Shown here one piece after another: positions 16,946 to 25,949 of a stretch of DNA of 64,000 nt. How positions within the stretch are numbered: position 1 is the first letter of the stretch; the number at the start of each line of letters is the position of its first letter. Under the pieces are notes generated by a model. The model searched no databases, was not told the DNA's origin, and saw only the letters and a program-made list of their open reading frames with translations. Both the position numbers and the translations under genes were made by a program. The stretch is from an uncultured Collinsella sp. (GTDB lineage Bacteria; Actinomycetota; Coriobacteriia; Coriobacteriales; Coriobacteriaceae), in contig URRB01000002.1 in assembly GCA_900550195.1 (NCBI GenBank), positions 1 through 64,000 on the forward strand, read 5' to 3'.

Positions 16946-16974
16946 ACTATAGGGGAAGTTGGCGCGACGTGCAA
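16946..16974 (-). promoter_or_regulatory. Sigma-70-type promoter of tRNA-Ala
   Basis: On the minus strand, -35 TTGCAC (16974-16969) and -10 TATAGT (16951-16946) are separated by exactly 17 bases and lie 13 bases before the mature tRNA start. Confidence 0.85.
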
Positions 16975-17001
16975 GGACTTTTTTGGTCAGACTCTAAATG
17001 C

Positions 17002-17643
17002 CTAATGATATAGGTAAGCGATGGCGGTGCCGGTGTGAACTTGGATCTTGGCCGTTTTTCTAACGACATTAGAGATGCCGGTGTCGGCCAACAGGCCCAG
17101 GGAGCTGTGGTCTAGCTCCCATTCTAGGCCGTGTTCGCTTACCACGGTGTTGGGGGCAATGGCGATGATGGAGAACGTCTTGCCTTCGGCGCCCACAATG
17201 GTCCAGGATTCGCCTCCGTGTAGGATGCGGGCCGTGGTCTCGTCTTCGGCAATCCAGACTGGGGCGCCCTTGTAGCCCGCGAGCAGCCCCAGAACGGAAA
17301 GGGCCATATCCGGACGGCCGCCGGTGGCGCAGGTCGCAACCACTTCGGCACCCGGCCAGCGACGACGGACGGAATCGAGCGCCAGCGCCAGATCGGTATA
17401 GTCCTTGTACGGGTCGTGGCGCTCAACTTCAAAGTCGGTGGCGGCATCGACCAACGCGCGACCTGCGTCGCTTACCGTGTCGGCATCTCCTACATATACG
17501 TCGCAGCCCAGGCCGGCGCCCAGCAGCGCGTCGAGCCCGCGGTCCACGGCGACAACGTGGTCGCACTCCCCTGCTAGCCTACGCAACAGATCTGTGCTCG
17601 CCACCACGGGCGAGCCGCAGACAACTAATACCTTGCAAGCCAC
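17002..17643 (-). CDS. thiN: Thiamine pyrophosphokinase
   Basis: 213 residues, normal for the family. The N-terminal domain has VVAVDRGLDALLGAGLGCDVYVGDADTV, where the conserved GDxDS-like element binds ATP and Mg. HDPYKDYTDLALALD follows (usual K-x-x-TD), then TGGRPDMALSVLGLL, matching the GGRxDH site. The C-terminal half is the small thiamine-binding beta domain. It converts thiamine to thiamine diphosphate with ATP. The start is GTG 17643, nine bases after the upstream HAD gene, so the two are probably one transcript. No riboswitch is visible. Confidence 0.88.
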   Translation of the reverse strand: MACKVLVVCGSPVVASTDLLRRLAGECDHVVAVDRGLDALLGAGLGCDVYVGDADTVSDAGRALVDAATDFEVERHDPYKDYTDLALALDSVRRRWPGAEVVATCATGGRPDMALSVLGLLAGYKGAPVWIAEDETTARILHGGESWTIVGAEGKTFSIIAIAPNTVVSEHGLEWELDHSSLGLLADTGISNVVRKTAKIQVHTGTAIAYLYH

Positions 17644-17652
17644 AGCCCTCGC

Positions 17653-18342
17653 CTATCCCTCAAACGAAAGCACGCGGGCCAGGTCAAGCTCCTCGTAGCT
17701 GTCGATAAAGATATCGCAGTTGGCGCGCACATCGTCGCGCTTCATGCGGCCATGCGGGTCATAAATACCTACACGCTTAAAGCCGGCGGAGCCAGAGCTC
17801 TTTAGGCCAAAGACAGCGTCCTCAAACACCCAAGCGCGCTCAAACTTGTGCCCATGGCGCTCCTCCAGGCGGCGCAGCGCCAGCTCGTACACATCGGGGA
17901 ACTGTTTGGAGCGTCCTGCCTCACCCGTCGTGGTAACAAATTCCATGTAAGCATCGAGACCGGCACCAGCGAGCGCGGACTGCACCAGCTCGGCCGGCGT
18001 GGACGTGGCAACGCACATGGCAATACCGGCCTCCTGCGCCTGCTTCAAAAATGCCAGGAGCCCGTCGCGCGGCGGCACCTTGGAGTACCCATCGATCAGG
18101 ATATCGCTCAGTTCGCGATACAACTCTTCGCCATTCGTGCCAATGCCCCACGTGTCGTGGTAGGCCTGGCACTCGTCCTCCAGCGACAGGTGCTCAAATT
18201 GGGCAAAGTCATCCACGGTCACGTCAATCCCGTGACGGTGCAATAACTCGGGCTGGGCATAGGCCCAAACGGGGGTGCTATTAACCAGTGTGCCGTCGCA
18301 ATCGAAAATAAAAGCAACCTTGGGAGCGGCGGTATGGGACAT
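17653..18342 (-). CDS. HAD superfamily phosphatase, beta-phosphoglucomutase-like
   Basis: About 229 residues. Motif I FIFDCDGTLVNST supplies the nucleophile aspartate, followed by a four-helix cap, motif II CVATSTPAELVQSAL, and motif III-IV around WVFEDAVFGLKSSGSAGF. This is subfamily IA. Substrates include sugar phosphates and phosphoglycolate, and nothing here decides between them. ATG 18342 has AAAGG upstream. It is divergent from glgB across a shared control region with GGTAAAAC motifs, which hints at a sugar-phosphate role, but that is inference. Confidence 0.8.
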   Translation of the reverse strand: MSHTAAPKVAFIFDCDGTLVNSTPVWAYAQPELLHRHGIDVTVDDFAQFEHLSLEDECQAYHDTWGIGTNGEELYRELSDILIDGYSKVPPRDGLLAFLKQAQEAGIAMCVATSTPAELVQSALAGAGLDAYMEFVTTTGEAGRSKQFPDVYELALRRLEERHGHKFERAWVFEDAVFGLKSSGSAGFKRVGIYDPHGRMKRDDVRANCDIFIDSYEELDLARVLSFEG

Positions 18343-18365
18343 AAACGAACCTTTCGATGTCAAAT

Positions 18366-18451
18366 GGTAAACAACCTGCTAAAAACGTTTTACCAAACGT
18401 AAGCCTAACATTTTTGAAACCCTAATTGGTAAAACTGTCAAGAGTTTTACC
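18366..18451. promoter_or_regulatory. Cluster of GGTAAAAC operator-like motifs between the HAD gene and glgB
   Basis: A perfect inverted repeat has GGTAAAACT at 18428-18436 and its complement at 18443-18451, six bases apart. A third copy in inverse orientation lies at 18387-18394, with a weaker GGTAAAC at 18366-18372. The arrangement looks like binding sites for a dimeric repressor. The same motif recurs before the GH13-GH77 gene at 28265. Confidence 0.6.
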
Positions 18452-18549
18452 ACGGCAATTCTGCCAGTGGTATAAACATGTCGCTTACCGATTAAACGCC
18501 CCCGCAAATCCGCTTTCGTCCATTAAAACTAACGCACAGCTGTTATTGT

Positions 18550-18603
18550 AGTTTCTGCCGAAAGTTCCACCGAGCACGCGAGGTGGAACGAATCACAGAA
18601 ACT
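18550..18603 (+). promoter_or_regulatory. Nested hairpin in the glgB leader
   Basis: Outer 8-bp arms 18550-18557 and 18596-18603 and inner 8-bp arms 18564-18571 and 18582-18589, both perfect. It lies about 75-120 bases before the likely glgB start, with no T-run after it, so an mRNA leader structure is more likely than a terminator. Confidence 0.5.
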
Positions 18604-18674
18604 TCGCCGTCCCTTCGATTCGTGCAGCCTTGGACCTTTCGCATCTAGTCACCAAGGCAACACGCTGCCGCGTC

Positions 18675-20951
18675 ATGATGGGATCAAACGTGAGCGATAC
18701 AAAGCTAAAGCCAACGGCTAAAAAGCCCGCAACCCGCAAACCGGCTCCGCACGCACCGGAGCTCTCCAAGGACGATGTCTACCTGTTTGGCATTGGAATG
18801 TGGGAGCGCAGCTGGGAAAAGATGGGCGCGCATCCCGACACGCAGAACCGTACGCGCGGCTGGCGTTTTTGCGTTTGGGCTCCCGACGTAAAGAGCGTCC
18901 ATGTCATTGGTGAATTTAACGACTGGGATGAGCAAGCCAACCCACTGGTGCTCGTGCATACGAGCGCTATTTGGGAAGGCTTTATTCCTGGCGCCGAGCA
19001 GGGTCAGCTCTATAAATACCTTATCGAGACCAACGAGGGCGAAAAGCTCTACAAGGCCGATCCGTATGCCTTTAAGGCCGAGTGCCCTCCGGGTACCGCG
19101 AGCGTACTGTGGACCCTCGATGGGTACCAGTGGAACGACGCCGCATGGCTCAAGCGCCGCGCCGGCCATAACCACATGTCGCAGCCCCTTAACATCTACG
19201 AGGTGCATATTGGATCGTGGAAGCGCCACGGCGACGCACCGCAGGGCGAACCCGACGAGTACGGCAATTACCCCGGCCCCATGGATCCCTTCCCCGCGCA
19301 GCGCGGCGAGTTCTACACCTATGACGACCTGTCGGTGGAGCTCGTGGACTACGTGCGCGACATGGGCTACACGCATATCGAGGTCATGCCGCTTATGGAG
19401 CATCCCTTCGATGGCTCCTGGGGCTACCAGACGACCGGCTACTACGCCGCCACGTCGCGCTACGGCAACCCGCAGCAGCTCATGCACTTTATCGATGCAT
19501 GCCACGAGGCGGGCATCGGCGTGATCATGGACTGGGTGCCCGGTGGTTTTTGCGCCGACTCCCACGGCCTTGCCACCTTTAACGGCCACATGCTGTTTGA
19601 GCACGAGATTCACCCCAACTGGGGCACGCACAAGTTCGACTTCGCCCGTGGCGAGGTCCGGTCCTTCTTGGTCTCCAACGTGCTGTATTGGCTCGAGAAC
19701 TTCCATGTAGACGGCATTCGCATGGACGGCGTGTCTAGCATGCTGTACCTCAACTTTGGGATTGACGATCCCGGCCAAAAGAAGTTCAACAAGTACGGTA
19801 CCGAGGAGGACCTGGACGCTAGCGCATTTATCCGTCAGGTCAACTGCGCCGTTGAGGCACACTACCCCGACGTGATGATGATGGCCGAGGAGTCCACCGC
19901 GTGGCCGCTCGTGACCTATCCGCCGCAGGACGGCGGCCTGGGCTTCCACTACAAGTGGGACATGGGCTGGATGAACGACACCCTGCACTACATGCAGACC
20001 GATTTTCCGTGGCGTCCCGGCAACCACGGCCTGCTCACGTTCTCCATTATGTACGCCTTTACCGAGAACTTCATCTGCCCGCTCAGCCACGACGAGGTCG
20101 TACACGGCAAGTGTTCGCTCATCGGCCGAATGCCGGGCGACTGGTGGCGCCAGTTTGCCGGCCTGCGCACGCTGGCCTTCTACCAGATGACGCATCCCGG
20201 TGCCAAGCTCAACTTTATGGGCAACGAGATCGGCCAGTTTATTGAGTGGCGCTACTACGAGTCCATCCAGTGGTTCCTGACCGAGGAGTACGAGACCCAC
20301 CGTCATCATCAGGCGTTTATCAAGGCGCTCAACCACCTGTACACCGCCGAGCCCGCCCTGTACGAGCGCGGCTACACCGACGACGGCTTTACCTGGATCG
20401 ACGCGGACAACTCCAAGCAGTCCATCGTGAGCTTTGTGCGCCAGGGCGAGGACGTCGACGACGACCTGGTGATCCTGATCAACTTTGACCCTGCGAGCTA
20501 CGAAAGCTTCCGCGTGGGCGTGCCGCGCGAGGGTGACTGGGAGGTCATCTTCGATTCCGACCGTCCCGAGTTTGGTGGCAGCGGCTATGCTGGCGAGGAG
20601 CCCTATACCTGCTCGAGCGAGCCCTATCCCTGGAACGGGCAGATGGACTCCATCGAGATTAAGGTACCCGGCCTGGCTGGCGTGGTGCTTAAGCGCCGTG
20701 GTCCCAGCAGCTATAAGCCGCCGGTGGTCGAGGCCCCCAAGAAGGCGACGCGTAAGCGCACGTCCTCGGTGAAACCCAAGACCGCGGCTGCCAAGAAGGC
20801 TCCGGCCAAGGCAAAGACTGCCAAGTCTGCCGCCAAGGCTTCGGCAAAGTCCACCACGGCCAAAAAGGCAGCCACCAAAAAGGCAGCCACCAAAAAGGCT
20901 GCTCCCAAGGCCAAGGCAGCTGCAGCTAAGGCTTCTGCCAAGAAAGCGTAA
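18675..20951 (+). CDS. glgB: 1,4-alpha-glucan branching enzyme with lysine-rich tail
   Basis: About 758 residues. The N-terminus is basic (KPTAKKPATRKPAP), then a CBM48 domain (FCVWAPDVKSVHVIGEFNDWD). The GH13 barrel carries the nucleophile in DGIRMDGVSSMLY, the acid/base Glu in MMAEESTAWP, and PLSHDEVVHGK with the third catalytic Asp. It introduces alpha-1,6 branches into glycogen. The core ends near residue 680. The last 75 residues are almost only Lys, Ala, Thr and Ser (KKAPAKAKTAKSAAKASAK), like a histone H1 tail and unusual for GlgB. The start is uncertain: ATG 18675, or GTG 18690 behind GGGA. An upstream TTG is unlikely. First gene of the glycogen block. Confidence 0.92.
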   Translation: MMGSNVSDTKLKPTAKKPATRKPAPHAPELSKDDVYLFGIGMWERSWEKMGAHPDTQNRTRGWRFCVWAPDVKSVHVIGEFNDWDEQANPLVLVHTSAIWEGFIPGAEQGQLYKYLIETNEGEKLYKADPYAFKAECPPGTASVLWTLDGYQWNDAAWLKRRAGHNHMSQPLNIYEVHIGSWKRHGDAPQGEPDEYGNYPGPMDPFPAQRGEFYTYDDLSVELVDYVRDMGYTHIEVMPLMEHPFDGSWGYQTTGYYAATSRYGNPQQLMHFIDACHEAGIGVIMDWVPGGFCADSHGLATFNGHMLFEHEIHPNWGTHKFDFARGEVRSFLVSNVLYWLENFHVDGIRMDGVSSMLYLNFGIDDPGQKKFNKYGTEEDLDASAFIRQVNCAVEAHYPDVMMMAEESTAWPLVTYPPQDGGLGFHYKWDMGWMNDTLHYMQTDFPWRPGNHGLLTFSIMYAFTENFICPLSHDEVVHGKCSLIGRMPGDWWRQFAGLRTLAFYQMTHPGAKLNFMGNEIGQFIEWRYYESIQWFLTEEYETHRHHQAFIKALNHLYTAEPALYERGYTDDGFTWIDADNSKQSIVSFVRQGEDVDDDLVILINFDPASYESFRVGVPREGDWEVIFDSDRPEFGGSGYAGEEPYTCSSEPYPWNGQMDSIEIKVPGLAGVVLKRRGPSSYKPPVVEAPKKATRKRTSSVKPKTAAAKKAPAKAKTAKSAAKASAKSTTAKKAATKKAATKKAAPKAKAAAAKASAKKA

Positions 20952-21045
20952 CAAAGCCGTTACAGCTGTAATTACCCGCCCCGCGGGGGCGTAGGATACA
21001 AGTCATAGCCGTTCCGGGAGAAACATCCCCGGGGGAAAGGAACGT

Positions 21046-23472
21046 ATGAATAAGATCTTCGACAACAAGCAGGAGTTTACCGAGCTCTATCGCGATGCCG
21101 TCATGAGCATCAGCGGCAAGAGCGTCGAGGCCGCCAGCGACCTGGACCGCTTTAACGCCCTGGCCAAGCTCGTGGCCGAGAAAGCCCGCACCGTTGCCAC
21201 CAAGAGTGACGCCCGTGTTACCGCCGAGGGCAAGAAGCGTGTGTACTACTTCTCGATCGAGTTTTTGATCGGCCGCCTGCTCGACAACTACCTGCTCAAC
21301 TTTGGCGTGCGCGACATGGTCGCCGAGGCGCTCGACGACATGGGCTTTGACCTGTCCGTCATCGAGAACCAGGAGCCCGATCCGGCGCTGGGCAACGGTG
21401 GCCTGGGCCGTCTGGCCGCATGCTTCCTGGATTCCATGGCAGCCGAGGGCATTGCCGGCTACGGCAACGGTATGCGCTACCGCTACGGCCTCTTTAAGCA
21501 GGAGATCGTCAACGGTAGCCAGGTAGAGGCCACCGACGAGTGGCTCACCCACGGCTATCCCTGGGAGGTCCGTCGTCAGGACAAGGCCGTGACCATTAAG
21601 TTTGGTGGCCACGTTGAGGGCTATGAGGAGAACGGCCGCACGTTCTACCGCACGGTGGACACGCAGGACATCCTGGCCGTCCCCTACGACATCCCCGTTG
21701 TGGGCTATGCCGGCGAGACCGTCAACAAGCTGCGCGTCTGGGCCGCCGAGCCGGTCGAGGAGCACTTTGACCTTGAGGCCTTCAACCGCGGCGACTACGC
21801 CCTGGCCGACGCCGAGCGCGCCGAGGCCGAGGCCATCAGCGCCATCCTCTACCCCAACGACGCCGGCGAGCACGGTCGACTGCTGCGCCTGAAGCAGGAG
21901 TACCTGTTTGTCTCGGCCGGCATCTACAGCCTGCTCGACACCTTTGAGAAGGAGCACGGCGAGAACTGGGAGCTGCTGCCGCAGTTTGTGGCCATCCACA
22001 CCAACGACACGCACCCCGCCATGTGCGGCCCCGAGCTCATGCGCATCCTCATCGACGAAAAGAAGCTCGAGTGGGACGACGCCTGGAATATCGTGACGCA
22101 GGTCGTGAGCTACACCAACCATACTATCCTTCCCGAGGCTCTGGAGAAGTGGCCCATCGGCACGTTCTCCAAGCTCCTCCCCCGCGTGTACCAGATCATC
22201 GACGAGATCAGCCGTCGTTGGCACGAGTCGTTCGACACTACGCAGGAGGGCTGGCAGGAGCGTCTGCGCCAGACCGCCATTCTGTGGGACGGCGAGATTC
22301 GCATGGCCAACCTGTCCGTGATCTGCAGCCACAGCGTCAACGGTGTGGCCAAGATCCACTCCGACATCATCAAGAACATCGTGCTCAAGGACTTCTATGC
22401 CCTTACGCCCGAGAAGTTCAACAACAAGACCAACGGCATCTCGCACCGCCGCTTCTTTGCCGAGGCCAACCCCACCTACGCCAAGCTCGTGACCGAGGCC
22501 ATTGGCGATGGCTGGCTGAAGGACGCCTTTGAGCTGGAGAAGCTCAAGGAGTTTAAGGACGACACCGAGTTCCTGAAGGCCGTAGGCGCCTCCAAGCGCG
22601 CCAACAAGGAGCGTCTGGCTGCCTACGTTAAGGCCGAGACCGGTCTGGTCATCGACCCCAATACCGTCTTCGATGTTCAGGTAAAGCGCTTCCACGCCTA
22701 CAAGCGCCAGCTCATGAACATCATGAAGGTGATGGACATCTACAACCGTCGCATCGCCGATCCCAACTTCCACGTGACGCCAACGACCTTCATCTTTAGC
22801 GGCAAGGCTGCCTCGAGCTACACCTTTGCCAAGGAGACCATCCGCCTGATCAACTCGGTGGCTGAGGTCATCAACAACGACCCGCGCGTCAACGAGGTCA
22901 TGAAGGTCTGCTTTATCCCCAACTTCCGCGTGAGCAACGCCCAGCTCATCTACCCTGCCGCCGAGATCTCGGAGCAGATCTCCACGGCCGGCAAGGAGGC
23001 CTCGGGCACGTCCAACATGAAGCTCATGATGAACGGCGCCATTACGCTGGGTACCCTCGACGGCGCTAACATCGAGATCGCCGACCTGGCCGGCCGCGAG
23101 AACGAGGCCATCTTTGGCCTGACCGCTCCCGAGGTCGAGCAGCTCTGGGCATCGAACAGCTACTTTGCGTGGGATACCCTCAACGGCGACCGCGAGCGTC
23201 TGGGCCGTGTGATGGACGAGCTCAAGGACAATACCTTTGCGGGCCTTTCGGGCAACTTTGAGAGCATCTATAACGAGCTCATGAACAACAACGACCCCGA
23301 CCTGGTCATGGCAGACTTCCGCAGCTATGTTGACGCCTGGGAGAAGCTCACGAACAGCTACGGCGACCAAGAGACCTGGAACCGCAAGGCGCTGCTCAAC
23401 ACCGCCTCCTCGGGCTGGTTCTCAAGCGACCGCACCATTCGCGAGTACCGCGACGAGATCTGGCACGCGTAA
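21046..23472 (+). CDS. glgP: Glycogen phosphorylase
   Basis: 808 residues, the normal length. The N-terminal half has RVYYFSIEFLIGRLLDNYLLN and EPDPALGNGGLGRLAACFLDSMA. The C-terminal half has IFSGKAASSYTFAKETIRLIN and EASGTSNMKLMMNGAITLGTLDGAN, where the Lys in NMK is the pyridoxal-phosphate anchor. It releases glucose-1-phosphate from glycogen ends. GGAAAGGAACGT precedes the ATG. Placed between branching enzyme and synthesis genes, it makes the block a complete build-and-break module. Confidence 0.96.
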   Translation: MNKIFDNKQEFTELYRDAVMSISGKSVEAASDLDRFNALAKLVAEKARTVATKSDARVTAEGKKRVYYFSIEFLIGRLLDNYLLNFGVRDMVAEALDDMGFDLSVIENQEPDPALGNGGLGRLAACFLDSMAAEGIAGYGNGMRYRYGLFKQEIVNGSQVEATDEWLTHGYPWEVRRQDKAVTIKFGGHVEGYEENGRTFYRTVDTQDILAVPYDIPVVGYAGETVNKLRVWAAEPVEEHFDLEAFNRGDYALADAERAEAEAISAILYPNDAGEHGRLLRLKQEYLFVSAGIYSLLDTFEKEHGENWELLPQFVAIHTNDTHPAMCGPELMRILIDEKKLEWDDAWNIVTQVVSYTNHTILPEALEKWPIGTFSKLLPRVYQIIDEISRRWHESFDTTQEGWQERLRQTAILWDGEIRMANLSVICSHSVNGVAKIHSDIIKNIVLKDFYALTPEKFNNKTNGISHRRFFAEANPTYAKLVTEAIGDGWLKDAFELEKLKEFKDDTEFLKAVGASKRANKERLAAYVKAETGLVIDPNTVFDVQVKRFHAYKRQLMNIMKVMDIYNRRIADPNFHVTPTTFIFSGKAASSYTFAKETIRLINSVAEVINNDPRVNEVMKVCFIPNFRVSNAQLIYPAAEISEQISTAGKEASGTSNMKLMMNGAITLGTLDGANIEIADLAGRENEAIFGLTAPEVEQLWASNSYFAWDTLNGDRERLGRVMDELKDNTFAGLSGNFESIYNELMNNNDPDLVMADFRSYVDAWEKLTNSYGDQETWNRKALLNTASSGWFSSDRTIREYRDEIWHA

Positions 23473-23508
23473 AGGCCGCGGGCTCCCCTATGCCAGCACG
23501 GCATTACT

Positions 23509-23539
23509 CGACGGGCGTGACGTTGCGCCGCGCCCGTCG
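23509..23539 (+). other. GC-rich hairpin between glgP and glgC
   Basis: Perfect 9-bp arms (23509-23517 and 23531-23539) without a following T-run. It may stabilise or attenuate the message between glgP and glgC. Confidence 0.35.
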
Positions 23540-23579
23540 CAAATGGGTTTAGGAACATCGATGACAGAAGGAGAAATCG

Positions 23580-24728
23580 ATGAGTAAGAAAGAATGCATC
23601 GCGATGCTCCTCGCAGGAGGACAGGGCAGCCGATTGGGGGCACTCACCCAAAAGATCGCTAAGCCGGCGGTTAGCTTTGGTGGCAAGTTCCGCATTATCG
23701 ACTTTTCGCTGTCCAACTGCTCCAACTCGGGCATCGACACGGTGGGTGTTCTGACGCAGTATCGCCCCTACCTGCTGCATGCCTACGTGGGCTCCGGCGA
23801 GGCGTGGGATCTGGACAGCCGCGACGGCGGCGTGTCGATCCTGCCGCCGTACGAGACGCAGACCGGCGGCGCCTGGTATGCGGGCACGGCCGACGCCATT
23901 ACGCAGAACCTCGACTACATCAAGGCCAACGACCCCAAGTACGTCCTGATTCTTTCGGGCGATCACCTGTATCGCATGGACTACCGCAAGATGCTCAAGA
24001 CGCACATTGAGAACAACGCCGACCTCACGGTAAGCGTTATGCCCGTGCCGTGGGAGGAGGCCAGCCGCTTTGGCATCCTGACCACCGACCCCGAGGACGG
24101 CCGCATCACCAAGTTCACCGAGAAGCCCGATAAGCCCGATTCGAATCTCGCGTCCATGGGCATCTACATCTTCTCGGCCGACGTGCTGATCGAGGCGCTC
24201 GAGGAGGACGCTCTGGACCAGCGCTCGAGCCACGACTTTGGCAAGGACATCATCCCCAAGCTGCTCGGCGAGGGCAAGCGCCTGTACAGCTACGAGTTCC
24301 ACGGCTTTTGGAAGGACGTCGGCACCATCGCCAGCTTCCACGAGACCTCGATGGACCTGCTAGGCAACAACCCCGAGTTCGATCTGTTTGACAAGCACTT
24401 CCCCATCATGTCCAACATCACCACGCGTCCGCCGCACTACATTGGCCCGGATGGTCGCCTGGACGACTGCCTGGTCTCCAACGGCTGCAAGATCTACGGT
24501 ACCGCTCGCCACTCGATCCTTTCGACCGATGTCATCATCGAGGAGCGCGCCGTGGTCGAGGACTCCGTGCTGCTGCCGGGTGCGCACGTTAAGAGCGGCG
24601 CGCACATCTGCCGCGCTATTTTGGGCGAGAACTCCACGGTCGAAGAGGGCGTGAAGCTCGGCTCTGTCGATACCACCAAGGATACGGCCGTCGTTGGAAA
24701 TGACGTCGTTATCGGGAAGGGGGAATGA
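23580..24728 (+). CDS. glgC: Glucose-1-phosphate adenylyltransferase
   Basis: 382 residues. AMLLAGGQGSRLGALTQKIAKPAVSFGGKFRIIDF is the catalytic nucleotide-binding start. TGGAWYAGTADAITQNLDYI and LILSGDHLYRMDY carry the active-site Asp. FTEKPDKPDS contains the glucose-1-phosphate Lys, and a left-handed beta-helix forms the C-terminus (SVLLPGAHVKSGAHI). It makes ADP-glucose, the committed step to glycogen. GAAGGAG lies just before the ATG. glgD follows at once, so the enzyme is probably a GlgC-GlgD heteromer as in Firmicutes. Confidence 0.95.
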   Translation: MSKKECIAMLLAGGQGSRLGALTQKIAKPAVSFGGKFRIIDFSLSNCSNSGIDTVGVLTQYRPYLLHAYVGSGEAWDLDSRDGGVSILPPYETQTGGAWYAGTADAITQNLDYIKANDPKYVLILSGDHLYRMDYRKMLKTHIENNADLTVSVMPVPWEEASRFGILTTDPEDGRITKFTEKPDKPDSNLASMGIYIFSADVLIEALEEDALDQRSSHDFGKDIIPKLLGEGKRLYSYEFHGFWKDVGTIASFHETSMDLLGNNPEFDLFDKHFPIMSNITTRPPHYIGPDGRLDDCLVSNGCKIYGTARHSILSTDVIIEERAVVEDSVLLPGAHVKSGAHICRAILGENSTVEEGVKLGSVDTTKDTAVVGNDVVIGKGE

Positions 24729-24732
24729 TCCG

Positions 24733-25860
24733 ATGATCAATCGCAAGGCCATCGGTTATATCACCGCTAACTACTCTTCGACCTACGGCAGCGTTCTGCT
24801 CAAGGACCGCCCCATCGCGTCCGTTCCGTTTTTGGGCCGCTACCGCCTGATCGACTTCCCGCTGTCCAACATGATGAATGCCGGCATCAAGACCGTCGGT
24901 GTAGTCATGCCGGGCAACTATCGCTCGCTGATCGACCATGTGGGCTCGGGCAAGGACTGGGGCCTGGACCGCAAGAAGGGCGGCCTGTTCATGGTGCCCG
25001 GCAACGCGTATGGCACCACCAAGGGCGGCATGCGCTTCCTGCTGCGCGACATCATTTCCAACAAGACGCTGTTCCAGCGCTCGGACAAGCCCTATGTTGT
25101 GATGATGGGCACCAACATCATCTTTAACATGGACCTCAACACCATCATCGAGGCGCACGAGAACTCCGGTGCCCAGATGACCGTGGTGTACTGCAAGGCC
25201 ACGCGCAACGTAGATGACGAGACCAAGCTGCAGATCAACGAGAACGGCCGTCTGACGGGCGTGAGCGCCGGCGTCGTGTACGGCGACAACGCCTCTATGG
25301 ACTGCTGCATCGTCAACCGCGAGACGCTGCTCGAGATCATCGACCACTACCAGGCCGCCGACTATCTGGACCTGCTCGAGGCACTACAGGGCGACTTTGG
25401 CAACATCGACGTGTGCAGCTACGAGTACAAGGGCGAGGTCGTGGGCGTGTTTAGCGAGAAGTCGCTGTATCGTCGCAGCATGGACCTGCTCGACCAGACC
25501 GTGGCCGACCATCTCTTTGACCCCGAGCGCCCGATTCTGACCAAGGCTCACGACGTGCCGCCTTCGCGCTATGCGACCGGCAGCCACGCCTGCAACTCGA
25601 TCATCTCGGCCGGCTGCATCATCAAGGGCACCGTGCGCAACTCGATCCTGTCGCGCGGCGTTGTGGTTGAGGAAGGCGCCTCGGTGACCAATTCGATCAT
25701 CAACCAGAGCTGCGTCATCAAGAGCGGCGCCCGCGTTGAGAATGCAATCCTGGACAAGAACAACGTGGTTCCCACCAACACCGAGCTTCGCGGCACGCCC
25801 GAGAACATCCTGGTGCTGGGAAAGGCCCCGTTAACTTCTGATATCACCAACGCGAGCTAG
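24733..25860 (+). CDS. glgD: GlgD, regulatory GlgC-like subunit
   Basis: 375 residues, a GlgC paralogue in which the GGxGxRL catalytic loop is missing: the N-terminus reads AIGYITANYSSTYGSVLLKDRPIASVPFLGRYRLIDFPLSN. The nucleotidyltransferase fold and the C-terminal beta-helix (NSIISAGCIIKGTVRNSIL) are kept. Known GlgD proteins lack or nearly lack activity and enhance GlgC. ATG 24733 follows GAAGGGGGAATG and lies four bases after the glgC stop, so co-translation is likely. Confidence 0.92.
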   Translation: MINRKAIGYITANYSSTYGSVLLKDRPIASVPFLGRYRLIDFPLSNMMNAGIKTVGVVMPGNYRSLIDHVGSGKDWGLDRKKGGLFMVPGNAYGTTKGGMRFLLRDIISNKTLFQRSDKPYVVMMGTNIIFNMDLNTIIEAHENSGAQMTVVYCKATRNVDDETKLQINENGRLTGVSAGVVYGDNASMDCCIVNRETLLEIIDHYQAADYLDLLEALQGDFGNIDVCSYEYKGEVVGVFSEKSLYRRSMDLLDQTVADHLFDPERPILTKAHDVPPSRYATGSHACNSIISAGCIIKGTVRNSILSRGVVVEEGASVTNSIINQSCVIKSGARVENAILDKNNVVPTNTELRGTPENILVLGKAPLTSDITNAS

Positions 25861-25949
25861 CTTTGGCACCGCAACATCGCTCGTAACACGTAGAATAGCC
25901 GCCCGGTTTGCGCCAGGCGGCTATTCTCGAATTGCAACAGGGAGACAAT

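Noticed and set aside
18705..20954. Very long open frame (749 codons) opposite glgB
   Set aside because: It mirrors the high-G+C glgB gene exactly. The translation is rich in Val, His, Leu and Gly with no domain, while glgB has every catalytic motif.
20926..23370. 814-codon open frame opposite glgP
   Set aside because: Shadow of glgP caused by G+C-rich third positions. No recognisable protein signature.
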